DNA of 64,000 nucleotides from Emcibacter sp. (lineage in GTDB: Bacteria; Pseudomonadota; Alphaproteobacteria; Sphingomonadales; Emcibacteraceae). Position numbers and translations under genes: made by a program. The stretch is taken from positions 2,342,001-2,406,000 of the forward strand of contig NZ_OY776217.1 in NCBI RefSeq assembly GCF_963675455.1, read 5' to 3'. Positions 34,354 to 43,302 of the stretch are shown piece by piece (position 1 is the first letter of the stretch; the number at the start of each line of letters is the position of its first letter). The notes under the pieces were generated by a model, which saw nothing but the letters and a program-made list of their open reading frames with translations, had not been told where the DNA came from and did not search any database.

Positions 34354-34761
34354 CTAGTTGTTTGTGGCGCCGTCTTCGATCCATGTGCGGAACATGTTTA
34401 TTGTGTCCTGGTCCAGCGGAGGAGCGCTGAAGGGCATTTGCGCCCCACTGCCGCCGTTATCAATATGAGTACCTTCCAGCTTCATCAGCAGATAACTCTT
34501 TTCGGGTGCACCAGGCTCAACGATCAGAAAATGACTTTCAGAAGAGGGATGATTAACCAGGCTTTTCCAGGCTGCTTTGGGGTGCAGCGCCAGTCCGCCT
34601 GCTTCCTTGCCGGTGAGATGGCAAACAGCGCATTTCCGCCGCAGCAATGGGGCCAGATCCCTGGAAAAGCTGACACTTAATCCGCCACCAAAAGAGGGGG
34701 AATGGAACGCCGTCAAAACGGTAATGAGGGTCAGTGTTCCTTTTACGGCACGTCTTGTCAT
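34354..34761 (-). CDS. Exported c-type cytochrome-like protein (single CxxCH)
   Basis: A 135-residue protein with an N-terminal export signal (positively charged MTRRAVKG, then hydrophobic TLTLITVLTAF) and one haem c motif, C44-A-V-C47-H48, preceded by SRDLAPLLRRK. The sequence LSVSFSRDLAPLLRRKCAVCH and KLEGTHIDNGGSGAQMPFSA is like the PSD1/planctomycete-type cytochrome C domain, with the methionine in QMPF as possible second haem ligand. It overlaps the flavoprotein gene by 4 nt, so it is a likely electron acceptor for that periplasmic dehydrogenase. Confidence 0.85.
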   Translation of the reverse strand: MTRRAVKGTLTLITVLTAFHSPSFGGGLSVSFSRDLAPLLRRKCAVCHLTGKEAGGLALHPKAAWKSLVNHPSSESHFLIVEPGAPEKSYLLMKLEGTHIDNGGSGAQMPFSAPPLDQDTINMFRTWIEDGATNN

Positions 34762-36494
34762 ACAGTTTCCGCCTTTGCGACCTGCCGGCCGGCAATATAG
34801 CCGTAGGTAAGGGCGAGACCGATGGTGCCCCCGGCGCCGTAATAGGCACTGCGGGAAGGACTGGCGATACAGTTCCCGGCACCGTAAAGTCCAGAAATGG
34901 GTTTGTCGTCGGAGGCAAGTACCTGCGCCTTCTCATTGATGCGCGGACCGGAATTGGTATCCAGAGCTCCGGCCGCAAGAATAAAGCAGTAATAGGGGCC
35001 CTCTTCAGAAAAGGGGTGCATGACCAGATTCGGCATTGGATTGGCGGGATAGGATGAATCGGCCCGCGGATAAGAGAACAGCTTGTGCCATTCCGTATCA
35101 TACAGACGCTTGCCGCGTTCAAATTCCGGATCGACGCCTTTTTTGGCATATCCGTTGAAGCGTTCAATAGTTGCCTTGGTTTCCCCACCAAAATTGTCGG
35201 CCAGCCTGACGCCGCCGCTCTGGTTTTCCAGTTTTTTCAGTCGGGCATCAATATTCTCAAACAGTTCATCCAGGTTTTGGCCACTGATCAGATAAGGATT
35301 CTCGTTTTTACTGAGGGGGAAGGGAAAGGCGCCGCCGAACCGGTCAATTGACCGTTCGTCAAACAGCATGAACTGGAGCTGGTTGGGATACTCGTCTTTC
35401 GCCGGATCATAGACAAAGTGGGGCATCGTTCTGTCATTGTAACAGCGCTTTTCATTGACAATCCTCTTGCCATATTTGTTTACCAGGATCATTGAATCGC
35501 CGGGCAATACGAAAGCGCAAAACCCGAGCAGCCGGTTCTGCAGGGCTTCCTCGAAGACTACCTGACTGCGCCAGGCGGTGTGCATGGCTCCCATTTGAGC
35601 ACCGATTTCTCCGGCGAGACTGATAAAATCACCTGTCGATCCGGGCATGGCGCAGGCGCCATACAGGGCGGTCTGGTGCAGACCGACCAGTTTTTCGTTG
35701 TGGGAATAGCCACCGGTGCCGAAAATCACACCTTTACTGGCCCGAATGCGGATGATTTTTCCATCCTGTTTGGCTTCAACGCCAATAACCCGGTCATCGT
35801 TGGTGATGATTTTGGTCACTCGAGTGTCCGTCATCATGGGTACGTCATGCCGGGCGAGCCAGTCTTCCAAATGGGCAGCAAGGCTGCCGCCGCCCTCCGA
35901 AGAGCCGGAACCCACGGCAGGTTCGAGGGCGCGACCGGTTGGCACTTTGTTTTCCGGCAGATGATCTGCATAATCCGGCGCGGGAACGTCAACCTGAAAC
36001 AGGCGGAACTGCTTGAATTTTACCGCATCAACTTTTTCCAGGTGCTCAATGGCCTTGTAACCATTGTCGTAAAAGGCCTCGATCAGCTTGTAGTCGATTT
36101 CCTCGAGCCCGAATGTCGAACTTTCCGGATTGAAAATCTGTGGGTAGGAGTAATGTGCCATATAGGCGATGGCATCTCTTTTTTTGTCCTGAATGCCCTG
36201 TTCGCGCAGGATGTTATGGTTGCAGATCCAGGCAACACCACCTGATTTTCCGGTCGTGCCTCCCATCAGGGGCATTTTTTCGATTAGCATGACTTTGGCG
36301 CCGTGAGAAGCTGCAGTTACAGCTGCTGAACCTGCAGCAGCGCCGCTGCCGACACAAAGCACCTCGGTCTCATAGTCCCAGTTGCTGTCTGCTGATTCAC
36401 TTCTAGCGGTCGTTGCGGGCAGCATGCCTGCTGCAGTCGCCAGTCCAATACCACCAAGAACTGAACGGCGGTTCAGTGAATTGTCTTTGCCCAT
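34758..36494 (-). CDS. Tat-exported FAD-binding dehydrogenase (fumarate reductase/KstD-like)
   Basis: A 578-residue flavoprotein. The N-terminus has a twin-arginine signal (NRRSVLGGIG with R9-R10, followed by a hydrophobic LATAAGMLPATTA), so it is exported folded with FAD. Seen: FAD-binding VGSGAAAGSAAVTAAS (about 48-63), GGTTGKSGGVAW (about 78-89), and the C-terminal SAYYGAGGTIGLALTYGYIAG. The family includes succinate/fumarate flavoproteins and 3-ketosteroid 1-dehydrogenases. It is coupled by a 4-nt overlap to a c-type cytochrome gene, giving a periplasmic flavin-cytochrome pair that could dehydrogenate a ring compound before import. The substrate is not known. Confidence 0.9.
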   Translation of the reverse strand: MGKDNSLNRRSVLGGIGLATAAGMLPATTARSESADSNWDYETEVLCVGSGAAAGSAAVTAASHGAKVMLIEKMPLMGGTTGKSGGVAWICNHNILREQGIQDKKRDAIAYMAHYSYPQIFNPESSTFGLEEIDYKLIEAFYDNGYKAIEHLEKVDAVKFKQFRLFQVDVPAPDYADHLPENKVPTGRALEPAVGSGSSEGGGSLAAHLEDWLARHDVPMMTDTRVTKIITNDDRVIGVEAKQDGKIIRIRASKGVIFGTGGYSHNEKLVGLHQTALYGACAMPGSTGDFISLAGEIGAQMGAMHTAWRSQVVFEEALQNRLLGFCAFVLPGDSMILVNKYGKRIVNEKRCYNDRTMPHFVYDPAKDEYPNQLQFMLFDERSIDRFGGAFPFPLSKNENPYLISGQNLDELFENIDARLKKLENQSGGVRLADNFGGETKATIERFNGYAKKGVDPEFERGKRLYDTEWHKLFSYPRADSSYPANPMPNLVMHPFSEEGPYYCFILAAGALDTNSGPRINEKAQVLASDDKPISGLYGAGNCIASPSRSAYYGAGGTIGLALTYGYIAGRQVAKAETV

Positions 36495-36662
36495 TCTGTG
36501 ATCTCCCGTTGATTCCCTATTTTGTTAAAGTGAACTTTAGGCGGATTGTCAGAGGTCGTCATCTCGTCGAAGTGCTAGTTCAGTGTCAAAAAGTCCGCAT
36601 GCAGCAGCAAGGAGGCGAGCAAGAAGGGAGGCAATAATGCTTGTTTCCCTGTGGCATGTCGA

Positions 36663-38297
36663 TCAGACACCGTTGCCGAGGATCATTTCTGCGGCTCGCC
36701 AGCCTACGGCCATGGCCGGGGCATTGGTGTTTCCGGTGACCGGGTAGGGCATGACGGAACAATCTGCCACACGCAGTCCCTGAACGCCCCGCACCCTGAG
36801 CTCGTGGTCGACAACCGCCCGGTCATCCCCGCCCATGCGACAGGTGCCCATGCCGTGTAGACCACATGTCGCCAGTCTTCTGAAACTTTCCAGGATTTCT
36901 TCGTCCGTCTGCACATTGGGGCCCGGCAGGAGCTCTCGTTCGATCTCAGGGGCCAGCGCAGGTTGCGCCATCAGTCGGCGCATGTAACGGACACATTCAA
37001 CGGCGGCCCGGCGGTCTTCCTCGGTGGTCAGCCAGTTGGGCGTGACTGACGTGCCATCTGCAGGATCCGGGGATTTTATGTGAATGCTGCCTTCACTGGT
37101 CAGTCGCAAAAGCTGGCCGTAAATGGAAATGCCGGGTTCCCTGTCGATGTCATTCAGGGGCACAGGATGATTGTCCTCGCTGAGGGCGAATGTATAACCG
37201 CCAAGATAGAGCTGCAGATCGGGTCTGCCGTCCGGATGGGCGATATTGGCGAAACCGCCGACTTCAAAGGGACCGGTTGCCATCGGGCCGCTATGAAACA
37301 GGTAATATTGCAGCACCGACTTTAACAGGCCCAGGCCGAAAAAACTGCGGTTGATACCATCCTGATGTTTCAGCCTGTGCGGCATGGCAAAGGCCAGATG
37401 TTCGCGGAGACGATTGCCAACATCCGGACTATGCGTAACTGGCGTGATGCCGATTTGTTTCAGATGGTCGGGATCTCCTATGCCGCTGCGCTCCAATATC
37501 TGCGGACTCTCCATTGTGCCGGCAGACAGGATCACTTCACCCTGACAGTCCACAACGAAGTCGCCACGGTCTTTGTGCCGCAGTTCAACACCGGTTACGG
37601 TGCCATCGCTAATACATATTTGTTTGGCAATCGTCTGGGTTAATATTTCCAGGTTTGGACGGGACTTGGCGCGGTTGAGGAAGGTTACGGCAGAGCTCTG
37701 TCGTTTCCCGCGATAGATATTGTGGCTGTAAAAGCCTATCCTGTCGCCGGTAAGGCTGTTGAGGTCATCAGTTTCAGCCATGCCCATCTGCTTGCCCGCA
37801 TCTATCATGCGGCGGGTGAGGGGGTATTTGAATGTCCCGGGGGAGACCGGGACCGGCCCGCCTGCGCCGCGAAGGTCGCTCGACCCAAGCTGATGATCTT
37901 CCAGGGCGCGAAAGGCGCTGGTCATACTCTCGCCGTTCCAGCCGGTACAACCAAGTTTTTCCCATTCATCATAGTCAGCCGGTTCGCCCCGGCTCCAGAT
38001 CATGCCATTGATCGAGGAAGAGCCGCCGAGACCGCGCCCCCGGATCCAGATTTCATTGGCTTCTTCATTGGGAACCCTTGGTTGTTCGACCTGGTAAGCC
38101 CAGATGTGGTCAGGGTTTACAACGAGTTTGGCGACGCCTTTTGGCATATGAATGAAGGGGTTTTTGTCCGTTCCTCCCGCTTCGATCAACAGTACTCTGT
38201 GGGCCGGATTTGCGGACAGTTTTTCCGCCAGGACGCAACCGGCGGAACCGGCACCGATGACAATATAGTCAAGGCACTGGTTTTCTGAAGTTGACAT
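36663..38297 (-). CDS. GMC-family FAD oxidoreductase
   Basis: A 544-residue glucose-methanol-choline oxidoreductase (choline/alcohol dehydrogenase-like). Seen: FAD-binding YIVIGAGSAGCVLAEKLS (about 11-28), GMC signature region GRGLGGSSSINGMIWSRGEP, and C-terminal GMGTCRMG with active-site His nearby, then VADCSVMPYPVTGNTNAPAM. No signal peptide is present. It lies alone: a terminator stands between it and the upstream acyl-CoA dehydrogenase operon, and a 168-nt gap follows before the flavoprotein gene. It probably oxidises a primary or secondary alcohol intermediate. Confidence 0.92.
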   Translation of the reverse strand: MSTSENQCLDYIVIGAGSAGCVLAEKLSANPAHRVLLIEAGGTDKNPFIHMPKGVAKLVVNPDHIWAYQVEQPRVPNEEANEIWIRGRGLGGSSSINGMIWSRGEPADYDEWEKLGCTGWNGESMTSAFRALEDHQLGSSDLRGAGGPVPVSPGTFKYPLTRRMIDAGKQMGMAETDDLNSLTGDRIGFYSHNIYRGKRQSSAVTFLNRAKSRPNLEILTQTIAKQICISDGTVTGVELRHKDRGDFVVDCQGEVILSAGTMESPQILERSGIGDPDHLKQIGITPVTHSPDVGNRLREHLAFAMPHRLKHQDGINRSFFGLGLLKSVLQYYLFHSGPMATGPFEVGGFANIAHPDGRPDLQLYLGGYTFALSEDNHPVPLNDIDREPGISIYGQLLRLTSEGSIHIKSPDPADGTSVTPNWLTTEEDRRAAVECVRYMRRLMAQPALAPEIERELLPGPNVQTDEEILESFRRLATCGLHGMGTCRMGGDDRAVVDHELRVRGVQGLRVADCSVMPYPVTGNTNAPAMAVGWRAAEMILGNGV

Positions 38298-38325
38298 GAT
38301 GGTTCCCTTGGCTTCTATCGATTAC

Positions 38326-38363
38326 GGAAAAAGAGTACCGCTACAAGGGAATAGCGATACTCT
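38326..38363 (-). terminator. Intrinsic terminator after the ACAD/APH-kinase operon (minus strand)
   Basis: Stem AGAGTACCGCTA (38332-38343) with TAGCGATACTCT (38352-38363), 11 of 12 pairs, loop of 8 nt. On the minus strand the hairpin is followed by TTTTTCC, giving a rho-independent terminator for the leftward acyl-CoA dehydrogenase gene, 31 nt past its stop codon. The GMC oxidoreductase gene downstream therefore needs its own promoter. Confidence 0.82.
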
Positions 38364-38393
38364 CAGAAATATCAGGTTCTGGTGGATATCAGA

Positions 38394-39578
38394 TCATCGA
38401 TGAGCCCGTTTGATTTTCTTGGCCAGGGACCATTTGTGTACTTCTGTAGGGCCGTCATAAATACGGAAGGCGCGCACCTCCCGGAAAATCTGCTCGACGA
38501 TGGTGTCGCCGGATACGCCGGTGCCGCCCATGACCTGAACGCAGCGGTCGGCCACCCTGAACAGGGCTTCGGAAACAGCGACTTTCGCCATACTGCTTTC
38601 AGTGGTGCCGAGTGCACCGGTATCCAGCACCCCGGCCACCCAGTTGATGATCAGTTCGCACTGGCGCAGGTCGATCAGGTTTTCAGCCAGAGGAAAGCCC
38701 ACTCCTTCATGGTCGATCAGGGGTTTGCCAAAGGCCGTCCGCTTGCAGGCATAGGCCGATGCGATCTCGTGAGCCCGGATGCAACCACCAAGCCAGCGCA
38801 TGCAATGGGTCAGACGGGCCGGGCTCAGGCGTACCTGGGCATAGTCAAATCCCTTGTGAATTTCCCCCAGGATCTGGTCCTTGTGAACGCGGAGGTTTTC
38901 GATGGCCAGAACGCCGTGGCCGCCGGGCATGGAATTATCAATGGTATCCAGCACCCGTTCCATGCGCACCGCCGGATCCGGCAGGTCGACAAGGAACATG
39001 GTGGCGGCCATCTTTTCCTGCGTGCCGCTGTTGGCCATGATAATTCCCACGCGCGCTCCTTCTGCGCCGGTGATAAAGGCCTTGCGGCCATTAATGACCC
39101 AGTGATCGCCATCCTGGACGGCTCTTGTCTTCAGCATGGAGGGGTCGGCGCCGGCGCCTTCATCTTCAGCCGGTTCAGTCATGAAAAAGGCTGAACGCGC
39201 CTTTCCGGCAACGACCGGGGCCAGGAAATGATTTTTCTGTTTTTCGCTTCCCACTTTGCCGATCAGATACATATTTCCTTCATCCGGCGCCATGGTATTG
39301 AGAGCCACGGGCCCCAGGGGGGATAGACCTGACTTTTTCAGCACAAGGGCGGTTTCCAGATGCGTAAGATGAGAGCCGTCGTCCATGATATGCGGAGTCA
39401 TGAGACCGGCCGAACGGGCCTTGTCGCGCATTTCGCTGACCAGTTCCTCGCTTGGCCCGTGGTAACCGCAGCGAGGGTCTTTCTCATAGGGGGCAACAAC
39501 GTCGCGCACAAATTTTTCAACTTTCGCAGCAATTTCAGCGGATCGCCCGGATGGGGCGGGAAGTTCTTCGATAACCAT
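38394..39578 (-). CDS. Acyl-CoA dehydrogenase of the ACAD10/11 type context
   Basis: A 394-residue acyl-CoA dehydrogenase: helical N-domain, FAD/substrate region FFMTEPAEDEGAGADPSML (about 132-150), NGRKAFITGAEGA, and C-terminal QVMGGTGVSGDTIVEQIFR. It lies 3 nt downstream of an APH-fold kinase gene in the same operon. In mammalian ACAD10/11 and in the bacterial Lva system, a kinase and an acyl-CoA dehydrogenase domain act in turn on 4-hydroxyacyl-CoA (phosphorylation, then elimination). That pairing suggests the same chemistry here, though plain oxidation cannot be excluded. Confidence 0.9.
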   Translation of the reverse strand: MVIEELPAPSGRSAEIAAKVEKFVRDVVAPYEKDPRCGYHGPSEELVSEMRDKARSAGLMTPHIMDDGSHLTHLETALVLKKSGLSPLGPVALNTMAPDEGNMYLIGKVGSEKQKNHFLAPVVAGKARSAFFMTEPAEDEGAGADPSMLKTRAVQDGDHWVINGRKAFITGAEGARVGIIMANSGTQEKMAATMFLVDLPDPAVRMERVLDTIDNSMPGGHGVLAIENLRVHKDQILGEIHKGFDYAQVRLSPARLTHCMRWLGGCIRAHEIASAYACKRTAFGKPLIDHEGVGFPLAENLIDLRQCELIINWVAGVLDTGALGTTESSMAKVAVSEALFRVADRCVQVMGGTGVSGDTIVEQIFREVRAFRIYDGPTEVHKWSLAKKIKRAHR

Positions 39579-39581
39579 TTT

Positions 39582-40646
39582 CTAGTCCTTGTTTTCAGCC
39601 ATGGCGCGGGCGAGGGCGGCCAGTTCGGGAAGAGTATCTACAAGAGTTTTTGCTTCGGGTGAAGCAGCCGTGCCGCGGGCCATCCGGCCCTTGATTCCAT
39701 GCAGGATAGCGGCAAAACGGAACATATTAAACGCCAGATAAAAATTCAGATTGTCTATGCGGTCGCGACCGGTGCGCCGGCAATATGCGGCCACATAGTC
39801 ATCCTGTGATGTGATGTTCAGGGCTTTCAGATCCAGGCCTTTCATTCCCCCGATAATATGCGGGGGCAGGTTATACATCATCAGATGGTAGGAAAAATCG
39901 GCGAGCGGATGGCCAAGGGTGGAAAGCTCCCAGTCCAGGACAGCCAGTATCCGGGGTTCTGTCGGATGCCAGATCATGTTATCGACCCTGAAATCACCGT
40001 GCACGATGCTGCTTTCATCACCAGGAGGGATATTTTCCGGTAACCAGTCGACAAGCCTGTCCATGTCCTTCAGCCGGCCTGCTTCGGAATCGTCCCCGTA
40101 TTGCCCGGACCAGCGGCTGATTTGCCGTTCGAAGTAATTACCGGGTCGTCCATAATCACCCAGTCCGATTTCACCGGGGTCAATACTATGCAGCCTGGCG
40201 ATGGTATTATTCATGGCGTCGAAATATTCAGGTCTTGCTTCCCGATCGATCCCGGGCAGTGAGGCGTCCCAGAAAATTCGGCCTTCGATCATGTCCATAA
40301 GATAAAAAGGTGTGCCGACAACCGAGCTGTCCTCACACAGGGCTTGAACATGTGCGACCGGAAAACCTGTGCGTCCAAGGGCGTCGAGAATTCGAAATTC
40401 CCGTTCCACAGCATGGGCACCTTTCAGGAGCTTTCCCGGGGGTTTTCGGCGCATAACATAGGTTTTACCGGGGGTGACCAGTTTATAGGTGGGATTTGAC
40501 TGCCCGCCTTTGAACTGTTCCACTTTGAGCGGGCCCGAGAATCCTTCAACATGGTCCTTCATCCAGCCATCAAGGCGGTCCTGATCGAATTTATGGCCTT
40601 CCCGAACCGGGCCTGATCCTGCAAATTTATTCTGAAGGTTGCTCAC
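39582..40646 (-). CDS. APH-fold (aminoglycoside-phosphotransferase-like) kinase, ACAD10/LvaA-like
   Basis: A 354-residue choline/aminoglycoside kinase-fold protein. Seen: nucleotide-loop region FKGGQSNPTYKL (about 45-56), Lys-containing strand TYVMRRKPPG, the Brenner motif HGDFRVDN (216-223, catalytic D218, N223), and the Mg-binding LDWE (D238). Many proteins with this fold next to acyl-CoA dehydrogenase genes phosphorylate hydroxyacyl-CoA rather than antibiotics. It is the first gene of the two-gene operon with the downstream dehydrogenase, divergent from a TonB receptor across a 286-nt gap. No LvaB-like small gene is seen next to it. Confidence 0.9.
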   Translation of the reverse strand: MSNLQNKFAGSGPVREGHKFDQDRLDGWMKDHVEGFSGPLKVEQFKGGQSNPTYKLVTPGKTYVMRRKPPGKLLKGAHAVEREFRILDALGRTGFPVAHVQALCEDSSVVGTPFYLMDMIEGRIFWDASLPGIDREARPEYFDAMNNTIARLHSIDPGEIGLGDYGRPGNYFERQISRWSGQYGDDSEAGRLKDMDRLVDWLPENIPPGDESSIVHGDFRVDNMIWHPTEPRILAVLDWELSTLGHPLADFSYHLMMYNLPPHIIGGMKGLDLKALNITSQDDYVAAYCRRTGRDRIDNLNFYLAFNMFRFAAILHGIKGRMARGTAASPEAKTLVDTLPELAALARAMAENKD

Positions 40647-40932
40647 TTTTTAGTCTTTCTGAAATTACACTTTCTGTGAATCTGGATTATTGGTCTCTCA
40701 GCCACATCCCAATGGATTGCTCGCATTATATCCTCAGCCGGGGGGGTGAGGGGGCCTATTTAAAGTCACAGGCGCGCAGGTTTCGATAACGTGGTAGTTA
40801 AATATCAACAATAATATCGGGATTGTACAGAATAGACGATGCCCGCAGGGATATGCAGTTAAGGGGATATAATCTTGTCTCCAATTCTGTAGAACAAGAA
40901 ATCAAAAAGTAGAAATGTAGGAGAGGACTTTT

Positions 40933-43161
40933 ATGGGAAAAAATCTATTCAGGAAATCCGTACTGCTTGGATCCGGGACGGCTATTCTGTCCACCATGCA
41001 GGTGATGGCGCAGGAAGAAGCCGCAGCTACTTCTAATGAAGCGATGGTTATCGAAGAAGTAATCGTTTCAGCTCGTCGACGCAAGGAAACCATTCAGGAA
41101 ACGCCAATTGCCATGACAGCCCTGTCATCCGGTATGATCGAGGCGAAAGGTGCCCTTAATCTTGGCGACCTGCAGGGTGCAGCTCCCAACCTTCTGATTA
41201 CCAACCAGAACTCGGGTGCAGCATCGGCTAATCTTTCCATTCGCGGCCTGACCTTTGCCGACGTTGAAAAATCCTTTGAACCGACTGTAGCTGTTGTCGT
41301 GGACGGGGTTTTTATCGGTACCAGCACCGGCCAGTTCTTTGACTTCTTTGATATCGAACAGATTGAGGTCCTGCGTGGTCCCCAGGGAACATTGTTCGGG
41401 CGGAACACTATCGGCGGTGTGATCAATATTACCCGCAGCAAACCAACCTTTGAATTTGGCGGTAAGGCGGAAGTCAGCTATGGCAAGTTCAATACTCTGG
41501 CCACACGGGCTGTTGTCAATGTGCCGCTGGTGGATGATACGCTCGCGGCAAAAGCCTTTTATTTTCATAATGAAAGTGATGGATATTACCGGCATGGCAT
41601 TACCGGCGAACGGGTAGGTGCCAGCAACAATGATAATTTTGGTATCGTTTTTGCCTATCGCAATAACGAAAACTTTGACGCCAACCTGACACTTGAGAAA
41701 CAGGTTCAGGAATTTGATCCGGTGAACTCGAATATTACCAATACATCAGAGCTGTTCTGCCTTTTTATTCCGGCAGATCAGTGTAACCGCAACACGACTA
41801 CTGATCTTTATACCGTCTTTAATGATCCTGCGGTTTCCGAATATAGCTCGCCTGCCGGTACCCTGGAAATGAACCTGGAAGTAGGTGGCATTACCCTGAC
41901 TTCAGTAACAGGGTATCGCGAATCCGATGAATTCCAGACCCAGGATTTTGATGCCTCCACTTCCGATCTTTATTACACCTCCCGTGTTCAGGAGTTCAGG
42001 CAGTTTAGTCAGGAACTTCGCGGGGCTGGCAGTATCACCGACAGCCTTGACTATGTGGTCGGCGGCTATTTCTATGACCATAAATATGACTTTGTTCAGG
42101 ATACTCGGCTGTTTGGTGGTCCGGCCCCGCAGCAGGTTACAACCGGTAAATCCAAGTCACTGGCCTTCTTTGGCGACTTCAACTGGGTGATTACTGATGA
42201 AGTTCGACTGTCTTTTGGTGGTCGCTGGACCCAGGACAAGAAAAGCAACTATAACAGTGTCGGCGACGTTCAGTTCCCGCTGGCTGAAAAAACCTTCAAC
42301 AAGTTTACGCCTAAAGTGGGTGTCGATTATCGTCCGACGGACAATCTGATGGTTTATGCCTCCTGGTCACGCGGATATCGTTCCGGCGGCTTCTCCGGCC
42401 GCGGTCAGACGCTGTTTTCATCAACAACCCCCTATGAACCCGAGATTGTTGATTCCTATGAAATCGGCCTGAAGAGTGATTTCTTTGATCGCCGGTTGAT
42501 TGTCAACCTCGCCGCCTTTTATTCCGACTACAAGGATCTGCAGCAGAATACGACCATTCCTCTGGAAGGCGGAACAGCAAACGAAACCATCGTGAGTAAC
42601 GTGGGTTCGGCGACAGTGAAAGGTTTTGAGGCAGACGTGACCTGGGTCCCGGTTGAAAATCTGACGATCAGGGCATCCCTTGGTCTGCTTGACTCAGAGT
42701 TCGATGGTTTCATCACCCAGGCGCCTGATGGACTTGGTGTGCTGCAGACATATGATTATTCTGCCAACGAGCTGATCTATAACCCTGACATTACGGCGTC
42801 TGTCACCGCTGACTATGTGATCCCGACAGACTTTGGGGAAATCCAAGCCAATGTCAGCTATCGCTATATTGACGAATATGATCAGCAGATCTCGCTCGGC
42901 CCGACCACGGTGGCAGGTGACGGTACTATTATTGTCAACGGCAACGATCCCCGTGTGCGCTCTGACAAGCAGGGTCTGCTGGACGCCAGCCTGACAGCCC
43001 GGATCGACATGGGCGAGTCAACGGCAAAGGTTACCGTTTACGGACGTAACCTGACCGACGATCGTGGCCCGAACGCGGCCTTTACCGTGGCCGGCCTGTG
43101 GTCCTTCGCCTCCGCCCGTGAGCCGCGCACCTTTGGTGTAACAGTTGGGTTTGAGTTCTGA
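40933..43161 (+). CDS. TonB-dependent outer-membrane receptor
   Basis: A 742-residue outer-membrane receptor that imports a bulky nutrient with TonB energy. The N-terminus has a signal-like hydrophobic stretch (SVLLGSGTAILSTMQVMAQ), followed by a TonB-box-like EEVIVSARRRKET, then a plug domain with LRGPQGTLFGRNTIGGVINI (about 148-167). The rest is a beta-barrel ending with VTVGFEF, a typical terminal aromatic strand. A GGAG site precedes the start. It faces the kinase/ACAD operon and is followed by two hairpins separating it from a converging Rieske oxygenase gene. A substrate of the catabolic region is likely. Confidence 0.93.
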   Translation: MGKNLFRKSVLLGSGTAILSTMQVMAQEEAAATSNEAMVIEEVIVSARRRKETIQETPIAMTALSSGMIEAKGALNLGDLQGAAPNLLITNQNSGAASANLSIRGLTFADVEKSFEPTVAVVVDGVFIGTSTGQFFDFFDIEQIEVLRGPQGTLFGRNTIGGVINITRSKPTFEFGGKAEVSYGKFNTLATRAVVNVPLVDDTLAAKAFYFHNESDGYYRHGITGERVGASNNDNFGIVFAYRNNENFDANLTLEKQVQEFDPVNSNITNTSELFCLFIPADQCNRNTTTDLYTVFNDPAVSEYSSPAGTLEMNLEVGGITLTSVTGYRESDEFQTQDFDASTSDLYYTSRVQEFRQFSQELRGAGSITDSLDYVVGGYFYDHKYDFVQDTRLFGGPAPQQVTTGKSKSLAFFGDFNWVITDEVRLSFGGRWTQDKKSNYNSVGDVQFPLAEKTFNKFTPKVGVDYRPTDNLMVYASWSRGYRSGGFSGRGQTLFSSTTPYEPEIVDSYEIGLKSDFFDRRLIVNLAAFYSDYKDLQQNTTIPLEGGTANETIVSNVGSATVKGFEADVTWVPVENLTIRASLGLLDSEFDGFITQAPDGLGVLQTYDYSANELIYNPDITASVTADYVIPTDFGEIQANVSYRYIDEYDQQISLGPTTVAGDGTIIVNGNDPRVRSDKQGLLDASLTARIDMGESTAKVTVYGRNLTDDRGPNAAFTVAGLWSFASAREPRTFGVTVGFEF

Positions 43162-43185
43162 GTTCAGAGTAGAGCCATTAAAGAG

Positions 43186-43220
43186 GAGGGCGGTCGGAAT
43201 TCCCAGTCGCCCTCTTTCTT
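43186..43220 (+). terminator. Probable terminator after the TonB receptor gene
   Basis: Stem GAGGGCG (43186-43192) with CGCCCTC (43208-43214), 15-nt loop with internal GGAATTCC pairing, followed by TTTCTTT. It is less compact than the other hairpins in the window, but its position 24 nt after the receptor stop fits. Confidence 0.5.
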
Positions 43221-43242
43221 TGGAAACGTCAAGAACCATAAG

Positions 43243-43274
43243 AAAAGCCCCCGCTCTTTTGAGTGAGGGCTTTT
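43243..43274. terminator. Bidirectional hairpin between TonB receptor and Rieske oxygenase genes
   Basis: A 14-bp stem with one mismatch (43243-43256 and 43261-43274) and a TTTT loop. The arms begin with AAAA and end with TTTT, so the hairpin is followed by U-rich RNA on either strand. It lies about 30 nt past the stop of the leftward oxygenase gene, which it probably terminates. Confidence 0.75.
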
Positions 43275-43302
43275 CAGGTTTAAGGGAGTTATTTATTGCG
43301 GC

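Noticed and set aside
35580..36245. Plus-strand open frame of about 220 codons inside the Tat flavoprotein gene
   Set aside because: The minus-strand flavoprotein frame has complete FAD motifs over this stretch, so this is a shadow.
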